Shown piece after piece: positions 19,051 to 27,276 of a stretch of 64,000 nt of DNA. Position numbers and translations under genes: made by a program. This DNA comes from Burkholderia sp. (GTDB lineage: Bacteria > Pseudomonadota > Gammaproteobacteria > Burkholderiales > Burkholderiaceae): contig JAIRVP010000079.1 of NCBI GenBank assembly GCA_031253835.1, positions 85,719 through 149,718 on the forward strand, in the 5' to 3' direction. Position 1 is the first letter of the stretch; each line of letters opens with the position of its first letter. A model generated the notes under the pieces. That model made no database searches, was not told the origin of the DNA, and was given only the letters and a program-made list of their open reading frames with translations.

Positions 19051-19093
19051 CATTGTGTGCAATCCGGCCCTCGGGCCGGACACGCAACCAGGC

Positions 19094-20215
19094 TTACTTG
19101 TCGAGCAGGATGCGCAGCATGCGGCGCAGCGGCTCGGCCGCGCCCCACAGCAGCTGGTCGCCGACCGTGAATGCCGACAGGTATTCGCCGCCCATCGCGA
19201 GCTTGCGCAGGCGGCCGACCGGCACCGACAGCGTGCCCGTGATCTTCGCCGGCGACAAGTCGCGCATCGATGCTTCGCGCTCGTTCGGCACGACCTTCAC
19301 CCAGTCGTTCGCCGACGCGAGGATGCCGTTGATCTCGTCGAGCGGCACATCCTTCTTCAGCTTGATCGTCAGCGCCTGCGAGTGGCAGCGCATAGCGCCG
19401 ATCCGCACGCACAGGCCGTCGACCGGGATCGACCCCGGCTCGCCCATGGCCGGCTTGCCGAGGATCTTGTTGGTTTCCGCGCCGCCCTTCCACTCTTCCT
19501 TCGACATCCCGTTGCCGAGATCCTTGTCGATCCACGGGATCAGCGAGCCGGCCAGCGGCACGCCGAACTGGCTCGTCGGCATCGCGTCGCTGTTCATCGC
19601 GGCCAGCACGCGGCGGTCGATGTCGAGGATCGCGGAAGCCGGATCGGCGAGCTGCTCCTGCACCGCGCCGTTCAGCGCGCCCATCTGCGACAGCAGCTCG
19701 CGCATGTTCTGCGCGCCCGCGCCCGATGCGGCCTGGTAGGTCATCGCCGTCATCCAGTCGACGAGGTTCTCGCGGAACAGGCCGCCGAGCGCCATCAGCA
19801 TCAGGCTGACCGTGCAGTTGCCGCCGACGAAATTCTTCGTGCCCTTGACGAGTGCGTCCTTGATCACGTCGAGGTTGACCGGATCGAGGATGATGACCGC
19901 GTCGTCATTCATCCGCAGCGACGATGCCGCGTCGATCCAGTAGCCGTTCCAGCCGGCCGCGCGCAGCTTCGGGAACACGTCGTTCGTGTAGTCGCCGCCC
20001 TGGCACGTGATGATCACGTCGCACTTCTTCAGCTCGTCGACGTTGGTCGCGTCCTTGAGCGTAGTCTCGTTTTTCGCGAACGACGGCGCCTTGCCGCCCG
20101 TGTTGCTGGTGCTGAAAAACACCGGTTCGATCAGGTCGAAATCGCCTTCTTCCTGCATGCGCTGCATCAGGACGCTGCCGACCATGCCGCGCCAACCTAC
20201 GAGACCTACGTTCAT
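19094..20215 (-). CDS. asd: Aspartate-semialdehyde dehydrogenase
   Basis: A 373-residue NADP-dependent enzyme reducing aspartyl phosphate to aspartate semialdehyde for lysine, diaminopimelate, threonine and methionine. The nucleotide motif GLVGWRGMVGSVL is at residues 4-16. The catalytic Cys lies in VGGNCTVSLMLMALGGL near residue 135. The ATG at 20215 matches the family start MNVGLVGWRGMVG; the longer frame upstream is rejected. A candidate leader peptide and GC-rich hairpins lie in the 315-base gap to leuB. Confidence 0.97.
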   Translation of the reverse strand: MNVGLVGWRGMVGSVLMQRMQEEGDFDLIEPVFFSTSNTGGKAPSFAKNETTLKDATNVDELKKCDVIITCQGGDYTNDVFPKLRAAGWNGYWIDAASSLRMNDDAVIILDPVNLDVIKDALVKGTKNFVGGNCTVSLMLMALGGLFRENLVDWMTAMTYQAASGAGAQNMRELLSQMGALNGAVQEQLADPASAILDIDRRVLAAMNSDAMPTSQFGVPLAGSLIPWIDKDLGNGMSKEEWKGGAETNKILGKPAMGEPGSIPVDGLCVRIGAMRCHSQALTIKLKKDVPLDEINGILASANDWVKVVPNEREASMRDLSPAKITGTLSVPVGRLRKLAMGGEYLSAFTVGDQLLWGAAEPLRRMLRILLDK

Positions 20216-20243
20216 GACTAACCCTTTGCTTTGAATGGAGCTT

Positions 20244-20290
20244 CCCCGCCATTTCCGTCCCCGCGTGACCGCGCGGGGAAACAGGCGGGC
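20244..20290 (-). promoter_or_regulatory. Hairpin region between candidate leader peptide and asd
   Basis: On the minus strand a 7-bp stem (20259-20265 with 20272-20278, CCCCGCG/CGCGGGG) is nested within a second possible pairing of 20245-20250 with 20284-20289 (CCCGCC/GGCGGG). The nested and alternative stems between a leader frame and asd would suit an attenuator. No clear U-run follows, so a classical Rho-independent terminator is not shown. Confidence 0.35.
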
Positions 20291-20300
20291 ACGACGGCGA

Positions 20301-20420
20301 TCAGCGTTTAATGATCGTTTTCGTGGTAATGGTTTTCGTGATGACGATGGCGCGCGCACCCGCACGGGCAGTGTTGCCGTGGAGTTTCAGGACCGGGGAG
20401 ATCAGGGAAATCAGCGCCAT
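20301..20420 (-). CDS. Candidate Thr/Ile/Lys-rich leader peptide upstream of asd
   Basis: A 39-codon frame too short for most gene finders. It starts with ATG at 20420 and ends with TGA at 20301, 85 bases before asd. Its C-terminal 15 residues read IVITKTITTKTIIKR: five Thr, five Ile and three Lys in a row-like cluster. This composition resembles the E. coli thrL leader. Asd feeds Thr, Ile (through Thr), Lys and Met, so translation-dependent attenuation is plausible. No good ribosome binding site is evident and the hairpins lack a U-run, so this is an inference. Confidence 0.4.
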   Translation of the reverse strand: MALISLISPVLKLHGNTARAGARAIVITKTITTKTIIKR

Positions 20421-20530
20421 CGTTCGAGTCTACACAAAGCCGGTGGCCCGCACAACGGCCAACCGTGGGCGAACCGGCCGATTTTCGCGGCCCGTTCGCG
20501 CCCTTTCTACATTATCGGTGCCGCATCGCG

Positions 20531-21598
20531 TTACAGCGCCGCGACCACCGCGTCGCCCATCGCCGTCGTGCCGACCTGCCGGCAGCCCGGCGTCGCGATG
20601 TCGCCCGTCCGGTAACCCTGCTCGAGCACCGTTTTCACCGCGCGCTCGATGCGATCGGCCTGCTCCGCGCGATTCAGCGAGTAGCGCAGCATCATCGCGG
20701 CCGACAGGATCGTCGCGAGCGGGTTGGCAATGCCCTTGCCCGCGATGTCCGGCGCCGAACCGTGCGACGGCTCGTACAGACCCTTGTTGTTCTTGTCGAG
20801 CGACGCCGACGGCAGCATGCCGATCGAACCCGTCAGCATCGACGCTTCATCCGACAGGATGTCGCCGAACATGTTGCCCGTGACGATCACGTCGAACTGC
20901 TTCGGCGCCTTCGCGAGCTGCATCGCCGCGTTGTCGACGTACATGTGCGACAGCTCGACGTCCGCGTATTCCTTCGACACGTCGATCATGACGTCGCGCC
21001 AGAACTGCGACGTTTCGAGCACGTTTGCCTTGTCGACCGACAGCAGCTTCTTCGCGCGCTTGCGGGCGGCCTGGAACGCGACGTGCGCGATGCGGCGCAC
21101 TTCCGGTTCCGAATAGCGCATCGTGTCGAAGCCTTCGCGTTCGCCGGCGAACGGGCCGTCCGGTGCAGCGCGCACGCCGCGCGGCTGGCCGAAGTAGATG
21201 TCGCCGTTCAGTTCGCGCACGATCAGGATGTCGAGGCCCGCGACGAGCTCGGCTTTAAGCGGCGACGCATCGACGAGTTGCGGATAGCAGATCGCCGGGC
21301 GGAAGTTCGCGAACAGCTCGAGATGCTTGCGCAGCCCGAGGATCGCCTGCTCGGGGCGCAGCGCGCGCTCGAGCGAGTCGTACTTCCAGTCGCCGACCGC
21401 GCCGAACAGGATCGCGTCGGCTTCCTTCGCGAGCGCAAGCGTCGCGTCGGGCAGCGGATGGCCGCTCGCCTCGTAGCCCGCGCCGCCGACCGGCGCCTGT
21501 TCGAGTTCGAACTTCTCGTCGAGTGCGTTCAGCACCTTCACGGCTTCATTGACGATTTCCGGACCGATGCCGTCGCCGGGCAGCACTGCAATCTTCAT
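20531..21598 (-). CDS. leuB: 3-isopropylmalate dehydrogenase
   Basis: A 355-residue NAD-dependent decarboxylating dehydrogenase of leucine synthesis. It starts MKIAVLPGDGIGPEIV. The substrate arginine region ERALRPEQAILGLRKHLELFANFRP is near residue 90, and EPSHGSAPDIAGKGIANPLATILSAAMML near 275. It lies 77 bases after leuD in the leuC-ecn-leuD-leuB operon. Confidence 0.97.
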   Translation of the reverse strand: MKIAVLPGDGIGPEIVNEAVKVLNALDEKFELEQAPVGGAGYEASGHPLPDATLALAKEADAILFGAVGDWKYDSLERALRPEQAILGLRKHLELFANFRPAICYPQLVDASPLKAELVAGLDILIVRELNGDIYFGQPRGVRAAPDGPFAGEREGFDTMRYSEPEVRRIAHVAFQAARKRAKKLLSVDKANVLETSQFWRDVMIDVSKEYADVELSHMYVDNAAMQLAKAPKQFDVIVTGNMFGDILSDEASMLTGSIGMLPSASLDKNNKGLYEPSHGSAPDIAGKGIANPLATILSAAMMLRYSLNRAEQADRIERAVKTVLEQGYRTGDIATPGCRQVGTTAMGDAVVAAL

Positions 21599-21675
21599 GC
21601 GAAATTCCTGACTGGGTAGGTGTTATGAGGCAGGCCGGCGAACGCGCCGCTGGCGCGCCCGCCCGAAAGGCACGA

Positions 21676-22326
21676 TCAGCCGACCAGCTTGGTGTTGAGC
21701 CACGGCTGCTTCACGAGCCGCTCGGCTTCGAACTGGCGGATCTTGTCCGCATGGCGCAGCGTGAGGCCGATATCGTCGAAGCCGTTCAGCAGGCAGTACT
21801 TGCGGAACGCGGTGATCTCGAACGGATACTCGCGGCCGTCGCCCGAACGCACGACCTGTGCGTCGAGGTCGATCGTCAGTTGAAAGCCGTTGAACGCGAC
21901 CGTCTCGTTGAACAGGTGATCGACCTGCTGCTCGGTCAGCACGATCGGCAGCAGACCGTTCTTGTAGCAGTTGTTGAAGAAGATGTCCGCGAAGCTCGGC
22001 GCGATGATCGCGCGGAAGCCGTACTGCTGCAGCGCCCACGGTGCGTGCTCGCGCGAGCTGCCGCAGCCGAAGTTCTTGCGCGCGATCAGCACCGATGCGC
22101 CCTGGTAGCGCGGCTGGTTCAGCACGAAGTCGGGGTTCAGCGGACGCTTCGAGTTGTCCTGGCCCGGCTCGCCGTGATCGAGGTAACGCCATTCGTCGAA
22201 CGCGTTCGGACCGAAGCCCGTGCGCTTGATCGACTTCAGGAACTGCTTCGGGATGATCGCGTCGGTGTCGACGTTCTCGCGATCGAGCGGCGCCACGACG
22301 CCGGTATGTACAGTGAATTTTTCCAT
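21676..22326 (-). CDS. leuD: 3-isopropylmalate dehydratase small subunit
   Basis: A 216-residue swivelling subunit of isopropylmalate isomerase, partner of LeuC. The ATG at 22326 gives MEKFTVHTGVVAPLDRENVDTDAIIPKQF, the family start. NFGCGSSREHAPWAL lies near residue 85. The frame is open further upstream, through the small lipoprotein gene, but that extension is not conserved. It starts 67 bases after the entericidin-like gene ends. Confidence 0.96.
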   Translation of the reverse strand: MEKFTVHTGVVAPLDRENVDTDAIIPKQFLKSIKRTGFGPNAFDEWRYLDHGEPGQDNSKRPLNPDFVLNQPRYQGASVLIARKNFGCGSSREHAPWALQQYGFRAIIAPSFADIFFNNCYKNGLLPIVLTEQQVDHLFNETVAFNGFQLTIDLDAQVVRSGDGREYPFEITAFRKYCLLNGFDDIGLTLRHADKIRQFEAERLVKQPWLNTKLVG

Positions 22327-22393
22327 GATCCGTCTATCCGGTTGAAGGGCCGGCACGCGGCCGGCACACATCGACAAATTCTCGGTGGCGGTG

Positions 22394-22540
22394 TCAGTCC
22401 GCGGCGCGCTGCAGCGCGTTGCCCGCGGCGTTGACGTCCTCGCCGAAGCCTCGGACGGTATTGCAGCCCGCGAGGCCGAAGCCCAGCCCGGCCAGCGCCA
22501 GCGCGGCAACCAGCCGCGCGATGACCTTCGATACCGTCAC
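22394..22540 (-). CDS. Entericidin EcnA/B-type small lipoprotein
   Basis: A 48-residue gene between leuC and leuD. It starts with GTG at 22540, four bases after the leuC stop, and ends with TGA at 22394. The product has a basic start (VSKVIARL), a hydrophobic stretch, the lipobox LAGC (Cys at residue 26), then NTVRGFGEDVNAAGNALQRAAD, the typical entericidin tail. Entericidins are small outer-envelope lipoproteins with toxin/antidote-like or stress roles. The nested position in a leucine operon implies co-expression with leuCDB. Confidence 0.8.
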   Translation of the reverse strand: MTVSKVIARLVAALALAGLGFGLAGCNTVRGFGEDVNAAGNALQRAAD

Positions 22541-22543
22541 GCG

Positions 22544-23953
22544 TTACCCCAGCTGGCGAATGTCGACGAAGTGACCTTCGATTGCCGCGGCTGCCGCCAT
22601 CGCAGGGCTCACGAGGTGCGTGCGACCGCCCGCGCCCTGCCGGCCCTCGAAGTTGCGGTTCGACGTCGACGCGCAGCGCTCGCCCGGATCGAGCCGGTCG
22701 GCGTTCATCGCGAGGCACATCGAGCAGCCCGGCTCGCGCCATTCGAAGCCGGCATCGGTGAACACCTTGTCGAGCCCTTCGCGCTCGGCCTGCGCCTTCA
22801 CGAGGCCCGAGCCCGGCACGACCATCGCGAGCCGCACGTTCGATGCGACACGGCGGTTCAGCTTCTTCACGACGTACGCGGCCGCGCGGATATCTTCGAT
22901 CCGCGCGTTCGTGCACGAGCCGATGAAGATCTTGTCGACCTTGATCGATGCGATCGGCGTGTTCGGCTCGAGCGCCATGTACGCCAGCGCACGCTCCATC
23001 GCGTCACGCTTGACCGGATCCTTCTCGCGCTCGGGATCCGGCACGCGACCGTCGATCGACGTGACCATTTCCGGCGACGTACCCCACGTGACCTGCGGGA
23101 CGATCTCGCCTGCGTTCAGCTCGACCACGCGGTCGAACTGCGCGCCGTCGTCCGACTTGAACTGGCGCCAGTATTCGACCGCCTGATCCCATTCCGCGCC
23201 GGTCGGCACGAACGGACGGCCCTTCAGGTAATCGACCGTCGTGTCGTCCACGGCAACCATGCCCGCGCGCGCGCCGGCTTCGATCGCCATGTTGCAGACG
23301 GTCATGCGGCCTTCCATCGTCAGCGCGCGGATCGTCGAGCCGCCGAATTCGATCGCGTAGCCCGTGCCGCCTGCCGTGCCGATCTTGCCGATGATCGCGA
23401 GCACGATGTCCTTCGCGGTACAGCCGCGCGGCAGTGCACCCTCGACCTTCACGAGCATGTTCTTGCTCTTCTTCTGCAGCAGCGTTTGCGTCGCGAGCAC
23501 GTGCTCGACTTCCGACGTGCCGATGCCGTGCGCGAGCGCGCCGAACGCACCGTGCGTCGACGTGTGCGAATCGCCGCACACGATCGTCATGCCCGGCAGC
23601 GTCGCGCCCTGTTCCGGCCCGATGATGTGGACGATGCCCTGGCGCACGTCGTTCATCTTGAACTGCGTGATGCCGAACGCATCGCAGTTCGCGTCGAGCG
23701 TGTCGACCTGCAGCTTAGAGACGGGATCGGCGATGCCGTGGCTGCGGTCCGTCGTCGGCACGTTGTGGTCCGACACGGCCAGGTTCGCGCTGATGCGCCA
23801 CACCGGACGCTGCGCGATCTTCAGCCCTTCGAACGCCTGCGGGCTCGTGACTTCGTGCAGCAGCTGACGGTCGATATAGAGCAGGGTCGTGCCGTCTTCC
23901 TCGGTGTGGACCACGTGGGTGTTCCACAGTTTGTCGTAGAGAGTCTGTGCCAT
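22544..23953 (-). CDS. leuC: 3-isopropylmalate dehydratase large subunit
   Basis: A 469-residue aconitase-family subunit with a 4Fe-4S cluster. Cluster cysteines are visible in GSCTNARIEDIRAAA near residue 345 and CSMCLAMN near 407-410. It starts MAQTLYDKLWNTHVVHTEEDG. It is the first gene of the leu operon, and its promoter must lie in the 150 bases before the terminator at 24040-24107. A weak minus-strand minus-10-like CATAAT (23999-24004) is present without a good minus-35. Confidence 0.97.
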   Translation of the reverse strand: MAQTLYDKLWNTHVVHTEEDGTTLLYIDRQLLHEVTSPQAFEGLKIAQRPVWRISANLAVSDHNVPTTDRSHGIADPVSKLQVDTLDANCDAFGITQFKMNDVRQGIVHIIGPEQGATLPGMTIVCGDSHTSTHGAFGALAHGIGTSEVEHVLATQTLLQKKSKNMLVKVEGALPRGCTAKDIVLAIIGKIGTAGGTGYAIEFGGSTIRALTMEGRMTVCNMAIEAGARAGMVAVDDTTVDYLKGRPFVPTGAEWDQAVEYWRQFKSDDGAQFDRVVELNAGEIVPQVTWGTSPEMVTSIDGRVPDPEREKDPVKRDAMERALAYMALEPNTPIASIKVDKIFIGSCTNARIEDIRAAAYVVKKLNRRVASNVRLAMVVPGSGLVKAQAEREGLDKVFTDAGFEWREPGCSMCLAMNADRLDPGERCASTSNRNFEGRQGAGGRTHLVSPAMAAAAAIEGHFVDIRQLG

Positions 23954-24039
23954 GGGTATGCGGGGTCGTTGTGACTACAAGCCTTGCGGATGGAGTCGAT
24001 TATGCCACGCAGCACGCGTCCCGGCGCAGGCCCGGCGCG

Positions 24040-24107
24040 AAAAAACCCATTAAAAACAGTGGTTTGGCTGGTAGTGCCAATACCTGTATCGGCATTACCA
24101 GCCAAAC
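24040..24107 (-). terminator. Strong terminator at the left edge of the transposon
   Basis: A 17-bp stem with one mismatch (24062-24078 with 24091-24107) closes a 12-base loop. On the minus strand it is followed by TGTTTTTAATGGGTTTTTT. It therefore ends leftward transcripts before leuC. With the insertion removed, it would lie directly downstream of the leftward gene pair now ending at 40731, so it is probably their terminator. The last stem base is also the first base of the target duplication. Confidence 0.8.
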
Positions 24108-24111
24108 GGGG
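24107..24111. repeat. Left copy of 5-bp target-site duplication
   Basis: CGGGG immediately precedes the left terminal inverted repeat and matches CGGGG at 40647-40651 immediately after the right one. Five-base duplications are standard for the Tn7, Tn5053/Tn402 and Tn3 groups. Confidence 0.85.
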
Positions 24112-24141
24112 TGTCGCGGTCAATTAGTCCGTGATACATCC
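24112..24141 (+). repeat. Left 30-bp terminal inverted repeat
   Basis: It begins TGTCGCGGTCAATTAG and ends GTGATACATCC. It matches the reverse complement of 40617-40646 at 29 of 30 positions. The TGT end and the ATTAG-N3-GTGATAC core are features of Tn7/Tni-type ends. Confidence 0.92.
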
Positions 24142-24143
24142 GA

Positions 24144-24216
24144 GCGATTAGTTTTTGCGACAAAGCTCGCGATCAGCCCGCTCGCCTTACTCTTCCAAGG
24201 CGTCTCACGAACTAAT
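24144..24216. repeat. Internal end-repeats of the transposon, left side
   Basis: A second repeat at 24144-24166 (GCGATTAG then TTTTTGCGACAAAGC) lies 32 bases from the element end. A third, inverted copy is at 24201-24216 (reverse complement ATTAGTTCGTGAGACG), closely matching the terminal core ATTAGTCCGTGATAC. Multiple spaced sites of this kind are typical transposase-binding arrays of Tn7-type ends. Confidence 0.65.
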
Positions 24217-24865
24217 CACCAGAGGCGCTGAAGGGGCCACTGTAGCTTTCGATGAGATGCGGCTATGGGTATCCGATGCGGACCCGGTATGCCCTCGGTA
24301 CATGGCACATCAACATCTAATCGAAAACGGCCTTGAGCCTTGGCCGAGAAGCACCGGCGCATCCCACCCGCGAGTCAATAGGCAGTCCAATGGGACGCCG
24401 AACTGGCTCTTCCGGACGCCGCGTCGGCAGAAGCCGCCCGGCTGGCCGAAGAACAGCACCGGAAATCGGCGTAACAGCTTTCGGGTCTCGCCGATGCTTG
24501 AACAGGATGCCCAAGCCGATTTGTTCAATTTTGAGCAAATCATGCCGCATCGGCGAACCTACACTCATGTACAGGCAACGCAAGCCTGTGCGAGCCGCCG
24601 GCCGGCCGGACTCGCAGCCCAACGGACGCAGCGAATGAACAACTTTGGCGACAATGTGCATGCCGTAGGCAGTTTCGAACGCTTGGCGCGATTCTGGCGC
24701 AAGCCGAAGATGCCGAAAAGGCTACCGCTCCACGCCGGTGCGCGGACCTGTCCCATGACCTCCTCCGCTCTTGCGAGTCTGCCACGGGACTCTTCGGCGG
24801 CGACAATGAGTTTCGAGAGCCTGCGGCTTGGTGGGCACCCCATTGCGGTACCCAACCCGCGGATA
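24217..24865. other. Gene-poor left arm of the transposon
   Basis: About 650 bases without a supportable gene. A 239-codon frame runs through it on the plus strand (24155-24874) but begins inside the terminal repeats and has no recognisable domain. Another plus frame shows protein-like Ala/Glu-rich stretches (AELALPDAASAEAARLAEEQ near 24400-24460) interrupted by stops, so a decayed gene may be present. I could not identify any transposition gene here. Confidence 0.4.
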
Positions 24866-25166
24866 TCAGCTTGACCCACCGTCGAGACGTACTGCTCCGT
24901 CACCCTCAGGAAATTCCAGCAATATGAACTCGAAAAAACGACCCCGATTGACACCGGGAGTCATATCAGCCTCACGGGACTGTTTACCCTTCACGTAGCT
25001 CCAGTCGCCGAATACCTCGTTGGTGATCTTCAGCCCACACGCATCGGCCGTCTTACGGAATCCGTCGTAGCAAAGCTGCTCCTCGTCGACGCCTTCTTGA
25101 ATGCGGCGCGCACCCGATCAAAATGCCACGCAGCGCGAGTGCGAATTTCCTCATTACAGCATTCAT
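24866..25166 (-). pseudogene. Broken exported-protein gene downstream of the porin
   Basis: An ATG at 25166 has an excellent ribosome binding site (AAGGAGACGAAC before ATG) and encodes a short signal-like start, MNAVMRKFALALRGILIGCA. That frame ends at 25053. A different frame, open from 25117 to a stop at 24866, encodes a protein-like 83-residue tail containing YDGFRKTADACGLKITNEVF and GDWSYVKGKQSREADM. The likely reading is one gene with an internal deletion or frameshift joining its start and its C-terminus. The family is not recognised; the tail faintly recalls periplasmic binding proteins. Confidence 0.5.
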
Positions 25167-25177
25167 GTTCGTCTCCT

Positions 25178-26242
25178 TCAGAACGTGTGGCGGATGCCGA
25201 CGACGGCCCCACTCGTCGAGCCCTGGCTCGCGTAGAGCGCACCGTTCAGGGAAAGCCCCGTGTTCATCTTTCCGTGGTTGTTGACGAACGCGAATTGCCC
25301 GTAAAGCGTCGTGCGCTTCGACAGGAAGTACTCGAAGCCAACGCCGGTCAGGATCGAATGGTTGCCCGTATCGTTTCCATCGCTCGTGTACCACGCGCCG
25401 GCGTCCACGTTCAGCGCTGGCGTGACGGCAAAGCTCAGGCCGCCGCCATATACGCGGTTGTCGAACGAGCCTGCCGGCTTGTAATTCACGAACGATGCCT
25501 TCGCGGTCAAGCGGCCGTATGTGTAGCCCGCCCCGATCGTGCGCCCCGTGAACGTGACCGTGGTCGGTACGGGAGTCGACGTCGCAGTGCCGCCCGCGTT
25601 GCCGCTGTAGAACGCCGTATCGACCGTCAATCCGCCGATTTCGTATTTCAGTCGCGCGCTGTATTGCCGCCCCGCCTGGAAATTGCCGGGCTCGCCGCCC
25701 AGCGCGAGCATCACGCTACCTTGCAGGCCGGCGACGACGGGGCTCGTATAGGAGATGGCGTTCGGGTTGAACAGCCCCGTATCGAGCACGCTACCGACGT
25801 AGATGACGGTAGCGCTACCGAAGTACGACACGTTGCGCGGATCGGTTTGGATCAGCGACAGCGCGAACGGCGAATACTGCACGCCGGCCTGCACCGTGCC
25901 GAGGTCGCTCGTCAGGCCGACCCAGGCCTGGCGGCCAAAGAAGTTGCCGTTCGAGTTCGCGATGCCGCCGGTCGCCATGCTGAAGCCGCTCTCGAGCGCG
26001 AAGATCGCCTTCAGGCCGCCGCCGAGATCCTCGGTGCCCTGCATGCCGAATCGCGACCCGGCCGTGCCGCCGTCGATCATCGAGAACCGATGTGCGCCGC
26101 CGCCCGGGGTGCGGCCCGTATAGAGCAGCCCCGCGTCCAGTACGCCGTACAGCGTGACGTTGCTCTGCGCGTACGCCGATGAAGCCGCCATGCCTGATGC
26201 TGCGATGGCAAGTATGATTGCCCGAATTCCAAGAGTCTGCAT
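25178..26242 (-). CDS. Gram-negative porin (Burkholderia/OmpC type)
   Basis: A 354-residue outer-membrane 16-strand porin. The signal peptide MQTLGIRAIILAIAASG ends in SAYA before QSNVTLYGVLDAGL, the typical mature start of betaproteobacterial porins. The C-terminus ends ...GIRHTF with the terminal Phe needed for outer-membrane assembly. The ATG at 26242 is chosen because AGGAGA lies six bases upstream; the longer start at 26284 has none. As the last intact gene of the cargo, it may admit the substrate or its ester. Confidence 0.9.
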   Translation of the reverse strand: MQTLGIRAIILAIAASGMAASSAYAQSNVTLYGVLDAGLLYTGRTPGGGAHRFSMIDGGTAGSRFGMQGTEDLGGGLKAIFALESGFSMATGGIANSNGNFFGRQAWVGLTSDLGTVQAGVQYSPFALSLIQTDPRNVSYFGSATVIYVGSVLDTGLFNPNAISYTSPVVAGLQGSVMLALGGEPGNFQAGRQYSARLKYEIGGLTVDTAFYSGNAGGTATSTPVPTTVTFTGRTIGAGYTYGRLTAKASFVNYKPAGSFDNRVYGGGLSFAVTPALNVDAGAWYTSDGNDTGNHSILTGVGFEYFLSKRTTLYGQFAFVNNHGKMNTGLSLNGALYASQGSTSGAVVGIRHTF

Positions 26243-26369
26243 AACCTGTCTCCTAACCGATCGATTCGTTTTTATATTTCGCATACCTTAATTAAATATC
26301 TTGTTCACCCTCCTTCGAAGCCGCTTTACGCGGCGTCAGATCATTTCCTGTATCTGAACGACGCCCGAC

Positions 26370-27236
26370 CTATCCCGTCACGCGCTTGACCCAAGCGATC
26401 AGGTTCGCGATCACCTCGTCGCGGTTCGTCTCGTTCAGCAATTCGTGTCGCGCACCGCCATATACGTGAGTTGACAGATCGCGGAAGCCGACCCCGCGCA
26501 AGCGCGCCACGAGCGGATAGAACCACGCAAGATAGCCGTTCACCGAATCCTGGTCGCCCGTGAAAAGATAGAGCGGCAAGTGCTTCAGTACCCGCTCGAA
26601 CTGAGCGGGATCCGACGTGCGGAGTCCGTGATCGAAGATCGAGAACAGCGACGCTTCCGTCAGCGCGAAGCCGCAGAGCGGATCGGCGAGGTACGCGGCC
26701 GGCACGGCAGGTTCGCGGCTCAGCCAATCGACTACGGTGTCGGGCGACGCAATCGCCGCATTCGCGGTTTCCAGCGTCCAGCCGGAATGCCGAGGGTCGA
26801 GCAGTTCGAGCGCACTCGTGCCCGACAGCGCGAGCCCGTCGAGCAGCGCACCGTGATCGAGCAGGTAAATCTGAGCGGCGAACGAACCCATGCTGTGCGC
26901 GAGCATCACGAGCGGCACGCCCGGATGACGCTCGCGCAGGTGGCGGCTGACGGTCGCCATATCGTCGACGAGCGCGTTGAATCCGCCCGGGCCGAAATCG
27001 CCGAGCGTGCCATAGTCCAGCGCCGCCTGGCCATGGCCGCGGTGCTCGGTTGCGTACACCACGTACCCTTCGTTCGCCAGCGCCTGCGCGACGTGCCGAT
27101 AGCGGCGCGAGTGCTCCGCCATGCCGTGCACGATCTGCACGACGCCGCGCACCGGCAGCGCGCCATGCCAGCGGAATGCCTCGATGCGATGGTCGCCGGC
27201 CGCATCGATCCGGAATGTTGATTCGGTCGTTGTCAT
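26370..27236 (-). CDS. Alpha/beta hydrolase, monoacylglycerol-lipase-like
   Basis: A 288-residue alpha/beta hydrolase of the Hydrolase_4/monoglyceride-lipase type. The nucleophile elbow is AHSMGS near residue 115. The acid is probably the Asp of FTGDQDSVNGY near 230, and the catalytic His lies in GGARHELLNE near 262. An early HGMAEHSRRY motif near 38 forms the oxyanion region, as in monoacylglycerol lipases. It probably hydrolyses an ester to release the acid that the downstream enzymes activate. The start at 27236 gives MTTTESTFRID. Confidence 0.82.
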   Translation of the reverse strand: MTTTESTFRIDAAGDHRIEAFRWHGALPVRGVVQIVHGMAEHSRRYRHVAQALANEGYVVYATEHRGHGQAALDYGTLGDFGPGGFNALVDDMATVSRHLRERHPGVPLVMLAHSMGSFAAQIYLLDHGALLDGLALSGTSALELLDPRHSGWTLETANAAIASPDTVVDWLSREPAVPAAYLADPLCGFALTEASLFSIFDHGLRTSDPAQFERVLKHLPLYLFTGDQDSVNGYLAWFYPLVARLRGVGFRDLSTHVYGGARHELLNETNRDEVIANLIAWVKRVTG

Positions 27237-27276
27237 TCTGTCTCTTCGTGGGTTTCTATTCTCCTTGTCGTAGAAC

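Noticed and set aside
24062..24107. Hairpin as a regulator operator for leuC
   Set aside because: The T-rich tail on the minus strand and the downstream position relative to the former upstream genes make a terminator the better reading.
24155..24874. A 239-codon plus-strand gene
   Set aside because: It begins inside the transposon terminal repeats, has no family motif, and lacks a ribosome site.
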